Source: Sphingomonas sp. SRS2 (GTDB lineage Bacteria; Pseudomonadota; Alphaproteobacteria; Sphingomonadales; Sphingomonadaceae). Taken from it: DNA of 64,000 nucleotides. The notes under the pieces are model-generated. The model saw only the letters and a program-made list of their open reading frames with translations, was not told where the DNA came from and searched no databases. The number at the start of each line of letters is the position of its first letter. Positions within the stretch are counted from its first letter, which is position 1. This document shows positions 58,184 to 64,000 of the stretch, in pieces. Where the stretch lies: the NCBI RefSeq assembly GCF_000971055.1, contig NZ_LARW01000090.1, forward strand, positions 1-64,000, given 5' to 3'. The translations under genes were made by a program, and so were the position numbers.

Positions 58184-59292
58184 GCGGCCCGCATATCCGG
58201 CCCTGGCGCTGCGGCGCGTCCGGCGGCTCGCGCGACCAGCCGGTTGACATAGTCGATCTTGTCCATGATCGCGGGGGACAAGCGGAAAGGGTAGAGATCG
58301 GGCTGGCCCATGCTGCGGTTCACCGCATTGAGCGCGAAGCTGTAGGGCACCATCTCCGCGGTAAGCTGCTCGGTCGAGGCGTGATAGGGATCGAAGTCGA
58401 TCTTCGCGCCCGGATTGCCTTCTGGGCCGGGGAAGGGCGCCATCCGCATATCCATCCCGCCGATCGTCGCGAGCGTATCGATCATGTGAAGATAATGGGC
58501 AAAGGTTTCGGCGAAATCTTCCCATGGATGCGAGGTCGCGTAATAGCTGACATAATCGTCGGTCCAGACCTTATTGCTGTTCGGCCCATAATGCTCCGCG
58601 AGCGCCTGGGCATAGTCGGTCGTCTCGTCCCCGAAGATTGCGCGAAACGCCGCCAGTTCCTCCGCATCGGTCTCCACCAACCGAGACCAGTAATGATGGC
58701 CGACCTCGTGCCGGAAATGCCCAAGCAAGGTCCGATAGGGCTCGCCCATCGCCCGCCGCGCCCGTTCGCGGGCGACATCGTCGGCTTCGATCAGATTAAG
58801 TGTGATAACCCCGCCGTCATGACCGGTGGTGATCTGCGCCTGTCCTTGTTCTTCGGCTGCGGGATCGTATAAGAAATCGAATGCAAGACCTTGGATTTTA
58901 TCGACTTCTTCTGCCTTGGTCTCCAGTGGCAGGCCGAGCTTGATCAGCGTGTGGAAAAGCCGCCGCTTGGCTTCCTCGATCTTGCCCCAGCGTTCGGGCA
59001 CCGTCGGCACGGTCAGGTCGGGGATGGTCCGGTTGTGGCGGCAGGCGCGGCAATAAGGTGTGTTGTCGCTGGCGGAAACCAGCCAGTTGCAGACGCCATA
59101 TTCGTTGTTGTTGGCGCATACGACCGCATCATGCGGCTGGCCCCCGCCGTCACGCCAGGTGGTCGCCCCATCGCCGAGGAACAGGAAGCCATCCGATGAG
59201 GGATCATAGCCCAACGTGAAAGCGCAGGCCGGACAGACGCGCACCTCGAAATGATTGAGGCGCTTGCAATTGGGGCACGGATAAGGCGCCAT
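58180..59292 (-). CDS. Putative zinc-binding metallopeptidase with zinc ribbon
   Basis: The 370-residue product starts with a four-cysteine zinc ribbon (CPNC ... CPAC; Cys6, 9, 20, 23) and further Cys at 59, 68, 81 and 84. A catalytic domain follows with HExxH (His195, Glu196, His199 in FRHEVGHHYW) and a likely third ligand further on (HPWEDFAETFAHYLHMID). It fits the 'zinc-binding metallopeptidase' family often beside ATP-grasp/alpha-E operons. It is convergent and overlaps the transglutaminase stop region by 4 bp. Being on the opposite strand, it has its own promoter, but a functional link to the unit is likely. Confidence 0.88.
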   Translation of the reverse strand: MAPYPCPNCKRLNHFEVRVCPACAFTLGYDPSSDGFLFLGDGATTWRDGGGQPHDAVVCANNNEYGVCNWLVSASDNTPYCRACRHNRTIPDLTVPTVPERWGKIEEAKRRLFHTLIKLGLPLETKAEEVDKIQGLAFDFLYDPAAEEQGQAQITTGHDGGVITLNLIEADDVARERARRAMGEPYRTLLGHFRHEVGHHYWSRLVETDAEELAAFRAIFGDETTDYAQALAEHYGPNSNKVWTDDYVSYYATSHPWEDFAETFAHYLHMIDTLATIGGMDMRMAPFPGPEGNPGAKIDFDPYHASTEQLTAEMVPYSFALNAVNRSMGQPDLYPFRLSPAIMDKIDYVNRLVARAAGRAAAPGPDMRAA

Positions 59293-59447
59293 GAACGGGT
59301 AACTCGCTTGTAGTTGGAAGGTTTAGGCCGCAAGAACGCGGACGGAACCGGCTGGTTGCCATCAGGCGCAGTAAACTTGGGCTTGCGCAATGGCGAGGCG
59401 GTACACATCTGATCTGTTGCATAAATGCAACAGGGTGCGACGGCAGG

Positions 59448-60428
59448 ATGACGACGACGACTATGGCGGACCTTTATTCGAAGCTTGGGGTGAAAAAGGG
59501 CGCGGACGAGGCCGAGATCAAGAAGGCCTATCGCAAGCTCGCGAAGGAGCTGCACCCCGACCGCAACACGGACAATCCGAAAGCGACCGAGCGCTTTGCC
59601 GATGTGACCTCGGCCTACGATCTGCTGTCCGATCGCGACAAGCGCGCCCAATATGATCGCGGTGAGATCGACGAGCAGGGCAATCCGCGTGGTCCCTTCG
59701 GCTTTGGTGGACGCGGTGGCGGGGGTGGTTTTCGCCCAGGTGCCGGTCCCGGCGGGGGAGGCTCTGAGTTCGGGGCCGACGCGGCCGACTTCGGTGACAT
59801 CTTCGAAGGCATTTTCGGTCGCTCGCGGGGCGGACCCGGCGGCGGCGCGCGCCGGCCGGGCGGCTTCGGCGGTTTCGGTACGCAAGGCGGCGGCATGCCG
59901 ACCAAGGGCGCGGATGCCAATTACCGGCTTGCCGTGCCCTTTGAGGACGCGGCGGCGCTCAAGCCGCAGCGCATCACGCTATCCAGTGGCAAGACGATCG
60001 ACGTCAAGCTGCCCAACGGTGTCGAGACCGGCACCCAGATGCGGCTGGGCGGGCAGGGCGAGCCGGGCCCTGGCGGTAATGGCGATGCGATCATCACGGT
60101 CGAGGTGCGCCCGCACCGCTTCTATACGCGTGATGGCGACGACGTCCGGCTCGATCTGCCGATCGCGCTCGACGAAGCGGTTGCCGGCGCCAAGGTGAAG
60201 GTGCCGACAGTCGACGGTGCGGTGATGCTCGGCATTCCCAAGGGTAGCGGATCGGGCAAGACCCTGCGGCTCAAGGGCAAGGGCTTCCACCGCAAGGACG
60301 GCTCGCGCGGAGATCAACTCGTGACGGTGATGATCGACATTCCCGCGGACGATAGCGAGCTCGAGGCGTTCGTCGAAAAATGGTCGGCAAAGGGGCAGCG
60401 CAACCCGCGCGCCAATCTGGGCGTTTAG
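59448..60428 (+). CDS. DnaJ-type co-chaperone without zinc finger (CbpA-like)
   Basis: The 326-residue product has a J domain (about 7-72) with HPD in KELHPDRNTDNP, a long Gly/Phe-rich linker (about 75-150), and two C-terminal substrate-binding domains (RITLSSGKTIDVKLPNGVETGTQMRLGGQG ... GDDVRLDLPIALDEAVAGAKVKVPTVDG). No CxxCxGxG zinc repeats are present, so it is type B like CbpA. It would stimulate a DnaK-type Hsp70. I chose ATG 59448; ATG 59463 is also possible. YihY follows after 38 bp. Confidence 0.92.
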   Translation: MTTTTMADLYSKLGVKKGADEAEIKKAYRKLAKELHPDRNTDNPKATERFADVTSAYDLLSDRDKRAQYDRGEIDEQGNPRGPFGFGGRGGGGGFRPGAGPGGGGSEFGADAADFGDIFEGIFGRSRGGPGGGARRPGGFGGFGTQGGGMPTKGADANYRLAVPFEDAAALKPQRITLSSGKTIDVKLPNGVETGTQMRLGGQGEPGPGGNGDAIITVEVRPHRFYTRDGDDVRLDLPIALDEAVAGAKVKVPTVDGAVMLGIPKGSGSGKTLRLKGKGFHRKDGSRGDQLVTVMIDIPADDSELEAFVEKWSAKGQRNPRANLGV

Positions 60429-60466
60429 GTCGATATTTTTCAAAGAGACAGGAGCGGCGCGCTTTG

Positions 60467-61390
60467 GTGACGGATGAATCTCCAGAGGCGCGCCGCAGAC
60501 GGCCCTTCGACAAGCATCTCGACGAGATGCGATCGGGCGGGCGAATCTACACGGTGTTCAAGCGGGCGGCGCTGGGCGTTTATGCTGACGGCTTCATCCA
60601 TGCCGGCAATATTGCTTATCTCGCGCTGCTGACGATGTTCCCCTTCTTCATCGTGATGGCGGCGCTGGCCCAGCTGTTCGGCCGGACGCCCGATGTCCAG
60701 CACGCCGTCTACGGCTTCCTGCGGACCGTGCCGCGATCGGTACGCGAACTGATTTCACAGCCGATCAACGATGTTCTCGCCGCCAATGGAAGCGGAACCC
60801 TGCTCTGGCTCGGCGCGATCGTCGGCCTGTGGACGGTGGGTAGCTTCGTCGAGACGATCCGCGACATACTCCATCGCGCCTATGGCACTACTCCGTCCAA
60901 GGGCTTCTGGCATTATCGCGCCGGATCGATCCTGATCATCATCGCCTCGGTGATACTCGCCATGTCGGCGTTCAGCGCGCAGGTCGTACTAACGGGCATC
61001 GAGCAGTTCATCTGGCGGCTTCTGCCGATCGGCCTCGAGTTCCAGCCGCTCATCAACCTGTCGCGCATTGCGCCGCTGCTCATGCTTATCGCTGCGCTCT
61101 ATGCGATGTTCGCGACGCTGACCCCGCTCAAATATCGGACGGGGCCCTGCCCGAAGTGGCCCGGCGCGCTGTTCACCGCGGTTTGGTGGATGGCGGTGAC
61201 GATGCTGCTGCCGGTCGTCGTCGCCGCGTTCGGCGGCTATGGACGGACTTATGGCAGCCTTGCGGGAGTAATCGTGACGCTATTGTTCTTCTGGCTGGTC
61301 GGCCTCGGACTGGTTTTCGGCGCACATCTCAACGCGGCTCTAGCGGAGACCCCAGAAACTTCTGTAAAGGACGAGACGCCCAACCTTTGA
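60467..61390 (+). CDS. YihY/BrkB family inner-membrane protein
   Basis: The 307-residue product has about six membrane helices and the family's patterns FIHAGNIAYLALLTMFPFFIVMAALAQLFG and LLFFWLVGLGLVFGAHLNAAL at the end. The function is unknown; the old 'ribonuclease BN' label is wrong for this family. I chose GTG 60467, with AGGAG 12 bp upstream. TTG 60464 is the alternative. The frame stays open to 60380, but that part overlaps the DnaJ-type gene. It is followed after 10 bp by fabI. Confidence 0.88.
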   Translation: MTDESPEARRRRPFDKHLDEMRSGGRIYTVFKRAALGVYADGFIHAGNIAYLALLTMFPFFIVMAALAQLFGRTPDVQHAVYGFLRTVPRSVRELISQPINDVLAANGSGTLLWLGAIVGLWTVGSFVETIRDILHRAYGTTPSKGFWHYRAGSILIIIASVILAMSAFSAQVVLTGIEQFIWRLLPIGLEFQPLINLSRIAPLLMLIAALYAMFATLTPLKYRTGPCPKWPGALFTAVWWMAVTMLLPVVVAAFGGYGRTYGSLAGVIVTLLFFWLVGLGLVFGAHLNAALAETPETSVKDETPNL

Positions 61391-61400
61391 GGGAGATAAC

Positions 61401-62204
61401 GTGGCGGGTTTGATGACGGGGAAGCGCGGGCTGATCATGGGGCTCGCCAATGATCGCTCGCTGGCGTGGGGGATCGCCAAGGCGCTCCATGAACAGGGCG
61501 CGGAAATGGCCTTCAGCTATCAGGGCGAGGCGCTGGAGCGGCGCGTCCGTCCGTTGGCCGAACAGGTCGGTTCCGATTTCCTGATCGAATGCGACGTGTC
61601 GGACGATGCGGCGATGGATGTCGCCTTCGCGACGCTCGCCGAGCGCTGGCCGACGATCGACTTCCTGGTCCACGCGATCGGCTTTTCGGACAAGAACGAG
61701 CTGCGCGGCCTCTATGTCGACACCAGTCTCGACAATTTTCTGCTGACCATGAACATCTCGGCCTACAGCCTGGTCGCGGTTACGAAGCGCGCCCGGCCGC
61801 TGATGGCCAATGGTGGTTCGGTCCTGACGCTCAGCTATTATGGCGCCGAGAAGGTCGTGCCGCATTATAATGTCATGGGGGTCGCGAAAGCTGCGCTGGA
61901 GACCAGCGTCAAATATCTGGCGATGGACCTCGGCCCGGAAAATATCCGCGTCAACGCGATTTCGGCCGGCCCGATCAAGACGCTGGCGGCCAGCGGCATC
62001 GGCGACTTCCGCTATATCCTAAAATGGAACGAACTGAACTCACCGCTCCGCCGCAACGTCACGATCGAGGATGTCGGCGGCGCGGGCGTCTACATGCTTT
62101 CCGATCTGGCCAGCGGCGTGACCGGTGAGATCCACCATGTTGACGCTGGCTACAACGTCATCGGCATGAAGGCGGAGGACGCACCCGACATCGCGCTGGC
62201 TTGA
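61401..62204 (+). CDS. fabI: Enoyl-[acyl-carrier-protein] reductase (NADH), FabI
   Basis: The 267-residue product starts at a GTG with GAGGGAG upstream. It has the FabI version of the short-chain dehydrogenase pattern: KRGLIMGLANDRSLAWGIAKAL, FLVHAIGFSDKNEL, the active-site LSYYGAEKVVPHYNVMGVAKAALE (Tyr, Tyr and Lys), and RVNAISAGPIKTLAASGI. It reduces enoyl-ACP in the last step of each fatty-acid elongation cycle and is the target of triclosan-type inhibitors. A hairpin containing the aroC ribosome site follows. Confidence 0.96.
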   Translation: MAGLMTGKRGLIMGLANDRSLAWGIAKALHEQGAEMAFSYQGEALERRVRPLAEQVGSDFLIECDVSDDAAMDVAFATLAERWPTIDFLVHAIGFSDKNELRGLYVDTSLDNFLLTMNISAYSLVAVTKRARPLMANGGSVLTLSYYGAEKVVPHYNVMGVAKAALETSVKYLAMDLGPENIRVNAISAGPIKTLAASGIGDFRYILKWNELNSPLRRNVTIEDVGGAGVYMLSDLASGVTGEIHHVDAGYNVIGMKAEDAPDIALA

Positions 62205-62207
62205 TTT

Positions 62208-62232
62208 CTCCCTCTCCCTCGGGGAGAGGGAG
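62208..62232 (+). promoter_or_regulatory. Hairpin that includes the aroC ribosome site
   Basis: CTCCCTCTCC (62208-62217) pairs exactly with GGAGAGGGAG (62223-62232) across a 5-base loop. The second arm is the Shine-Dalgarno sequence of aroC, which starts at 62235. Folding would hide the ribosome site. The same CTCCCTCTCC-type hairpin is a common dispersed sequence in such genomes, so selection for control is not proven. Confidence 0.65.
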
Positions 62233-62234
62233 CT

Positions 62235-63305
62235 ATGAGCTATAACTCCTTCGGCCGCGTATTCCGCTTCTCCACCTGGGGGGAGAGCCACGGGCCCGCG
62301 ATCGGGGCGGTGGTCGATGGTTGTCCTCCGGGGCTGACGCTTAGTGAGGCGGATATTCAGCCCTGGCTCGATAAGCGGCGGCCAGGCACCTCGCGCTTCA
62401 CCACCCAGCGGCAGGAACCCGATCAGGTCCGTATCCTCTCGGGCGTGTTCGAGGGCAAGACAACCGGTACCCCGATCAGCCTGATGATCGAGAATGTCGA
62501 CCAGCGCTCGAAGGATTATTCGGAGGTCGCGCTCGCCTATCGGCCGGGCCACGCCGACTATGCCTATGACGCCAAATATGGCTTTCGCGACTATCGCGGT
62601 GGCGGGCGCTCCTCGGCGCGCGAGACCGCGTCGCGTGTCGCGGCGGGCGCGGTGGCGCGGCTCGCGATCCCTGGGGTTCGGATTCGCGCCTATCTGGTCG
62701 AGCTGGGCGGCGACGCGATCGACCGCGCGTGTTTCGAAGATGCCGCGATTGATGAGAATCCGTTCTTCTGCCCCGATCGCGCCGCGGCGGCGCGCTGGGA
62801 AAAGATCGTCGACGACGCCCGCAAGGCAGGATCGTCGGTGGGAGCCGTGGTCGAATGCGTCGCGGACGGCGTGCCCCCGGGCTGGGGCGCACCGCTTTAC
62901 GCCAAGCTCGACAGCGAACTGGCGGCTGCGATGATGAGCATCAACGCGGTGAAGGGGGTTGAGATCGGCGACGGCTTCGCTGCTGCCCGGTTGACCGGAG
63001 AGGCCAATGCCGATGCGATGCGGCCGGGCAATGATGGCAAGCCGGTCTTCCTCGACAATCATGCCGGCGGGATCGCGGGCGGTATCTCGACCGGGCAGCC
63101 GGTGCTGGTGCGGCTCGCGCTCAAGCCGACCTCGTCGATCCTCACGCCGGTCGAGACGATCGGGCGCGATGGCGAGGCGGCCGATATCCGCACCAAGGGC
63201 CGTCATGATCCATGCGTCGGCATCCGCGCCGCGCCGGTGGTCGAGGCGATGATGGCGCTGGTTCTCGCCGACCAGAAGCTGCTGCATCGAGCCCAGGTGG
63301 GATAG
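62235..63305 (+). CDS. aroC: Chorismate synthase
   Basis: The 356-residue product has all AroC signatures: [27 protein letters not shown], the flavin/substrate loop [40 protein letters not shown], and [24 protein letters not shown]. It makes chorismate from EPSP, using reduced FMN, the last step of the shikimate pathway. It starts 30 bp after fabI with its ribosome site inside a hairpin. The acylphosphatase gene follows after 5 bp. Confidence 0.97.
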   Translation: MSYNSFGRVFRFSTWGESHGPAIGAVVDGCPPGLTLSEADIQPWLDKRRPGTSRFTTQRQEPDQVRILSGVFEGKTTGTPISLMIENVDQRSKDYSEVALAYRPGHADYAYDAKYGFRDYRGGGRSSARETASRVAAGAVARLAIPGVRIRAYLVELGGDAIDRACFEDAAIDENPFFCPDRAAAARWEKIVDDARKAGSSVGAVVECVADGVPPGWGAPLYAKLDSELAAAMMSINAVKGVEIGDGFAAARLTGEANADAMRPGNDGKPVFLDNHAGGIAGGISTGQPVLVRLALKPTSSILTPVETIGRDGEAADIRTKGRHDPCVGIRAAPVVEAMMALVLADQKLLHRAQVG

Positions 63306-63310
63306 GCATA

Positions 63311-63601
63311 GTGGGTGAAGACTCGCGCATTGCCCGCCGTATTCACATCAAGGGCAGGGTACAGGGCGTGTTCTTCCGCGCCTGGACGGTCGAGCAGGCG
63401 ATTGAACTCGGCCTCGATGGCTGGGTCCGCAATCGCCACGATGGTTCGGTCGAAGCGGTCGTCGCAGGACCGGCGGAAAAGGTGGAGGATTTGATTGCGC
63501 GGTGCCACCGCGGATCTCCGCCCTCGCGGGTCGATGAGGTGATTGTCGAGGATACGCCCGGCATCGTTGACGCAGGCTTCAGCCAGAAGCCCACGGCATG
63601 A
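63311..63601 (+). CDS. Acylphosphatase
   Basis: The 96-residue product starts at a GTG and has the acylphosphatase core: RRIHIKGRVQGVFFRAWTVEQA with the phosphate-binding Arg, then GWVRNRHDGSVEAVVAG with the catalytic Asn. It hydrolyses acyl-phosphates. The open frame continues upstream to 63212, but that part overlaps aroC and is unrelated. It shares a 4-bp overlap (ATGA) with the following gene. Confidence 0.93.
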   Translation: MGEDSRIARRIHIKGRVQGVFFRAWTVEQAIELGLDGWVRNRHDGSVEAVVAGPAEKVEDLIARCHRGSPPSRVDEVIVEDTPGIVDAGFSQKPTA

Positions 63602-64000
63602 GCGTTCGTCCGATCACTGTCGGTGCATTGGTAGGATTGCCGCACGGATTCCTTGGTCGTGAAGGCGGGGTGTCCGTGGGGATACATGCCGGCCTGAATG
63701 TCGGGCTCGGTTCCGATGACGACCGTGACGCGATCCTCGAAAATCGCCGCCGCGCAGTGGGGGCAGTGGCACCGGGCCACAAGCTCGTCACGCTGCATCA
63801 GGTCCATTCGGCAGACGCGGTCACGGTCACCGTCCCCTTTGCCGATGACGCGCGTCCGCATGCCGATGCTCTGGTTACGGATCGGCCCGGTCTGTTGCTC
63901 GGAATACTCACCGCGGATTGCGTGCCGGTGCTGTTCGCCGATGCGGAGGCGGGGGTCGTCGGTGCGGCGCACGCCGGTTGGAAGGGCGCTATCACCGGCG
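63598..64000 (+). CDS. YfiH/PgeF-family multicopper-like oxidase/nucleosidase (partial)
   Basis: The frame begins at ATG 63598 (overlapping the acylphosphatase TGA) and is still open at base 64000, giving the first 134 residues. The family's metal- or substrate-binding triad is visible: His70 in LHQVHSADAV, Cys108 in LTADCVPVLFAD, and His125 in GAAHAGWKGA. Members (YfiH, LACC1-like) act on purine nucleosides or as peptidoglycan-editing factors. About half the normal length is present; the cut is the window edge, not a mutation. Confidence 0.92.
   Translation, partial: MSVRPITVGALVGLPHGFLGREGGVSVGIHAGLNVGLGSDDDRDAILENRRRAVGAVAPGHKLVTLHQVHSADAVTVTVPFADDARPHADALVTDRPGLLLGILTADCVPVLFADAEAGVVGAAHAGWKGAITG

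Overview
The window reads as chromosome of a high-GC alphaproteobacterium, most likely a sphingomonad (Sphingomonas or a close genus). The basis is family content and codon style, not a database search: a SciP/DUF1153 protein of the CtrA cell-cycle circuit, an EcfG-type (GGAAC-N16-CGTT) promoter, two-component proteins of alphaproteobacterial type, strong G/C preference at third codon positions, and intergenic inverted repeats of the kind common in sphingomonad genomes. Genes are dense and mostly housekeeping. The only recognisable transposon DNA is the 5' tip of an IS5-type transposase at base 1.

Layout. 1-3.1 kb: IS fragment, secreted M20 peptidase, RhlE-like DEAD-box helicase. 3.2-16.7 kb (all minus strand): aminotransferase and DedA protein; a CHASE3 hybrid kinase; ligA; then a translationally coupled pair of hybrid kinases, one carrying about ten tandem HAMP units encoded by near-identical 276-bp DNA repeats. 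16.9-17.8 kb: three small plus-strand genes, two for DUF5985-like membrane proteins. 17.8-24.3 kb: recN; a probable surface-glycan operon (acyltransferase, glycosidase-like protein, FkbM methyltransferase); an esterase; an OsmC protein. 24.4-29.8 kb: a Gln/Gly-rich low-complexity protein under a predicted general-stress promoter, hom, glpX, recJ, and a ClpP-like protein that lacks the usual catalytic Asp. 29.9-32.2 kb: tRNA-Glu, a lower-GC3 methyltransferase locus and yghU. 32.4-36.4 kb: a three-gene signalling unit (OmpR-type regulator, LysM-FecR protein, CHASE2 kinase). 36.8-45.6 kb: DUF445 protein, RND efflux pair, SIMPL protein, DUF6065-like protein, GlsB-type stress protein, SciP. 45.7-51.4 kb: mnmA; a four-gene operon (MocR regulator, pdxH, CDF transporter, PhzF protein); a divergent LysE exporter.

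51.4-59.3 kb holds the most unusual functional unit: transglutaminase-DUF2126 fusion, circularly permuted ATP-grasp-alpha-E fusion, a stand-alone transglutaminase, and a convergent zinc peptidase. Comparative genomics has linked these families to an incompletely understood peptide or protein amide-ligation and cleavage system. 59.4-64 kb: a DnaJ-type co-chaperone, a YihY protein, fabI, aroC, acylphosphatase and the start of a YfiH-family gene cut by the window end.

Themes. Signal transduction is dense: four histidine kinases (three of them hybrids) and one stand-alone regulator. Envelope and stress functions recur: RND efflux, glycan modification, OsmC, GlsB and the low-complexity protein. 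Several gene pairs share 4-bp start/stop overlaps, which support operon calls at 11.3, 47.6, 54.75 and 63.6 kb. All functional calls come from reading translated sequence and motifs; no alignment or database search was run.
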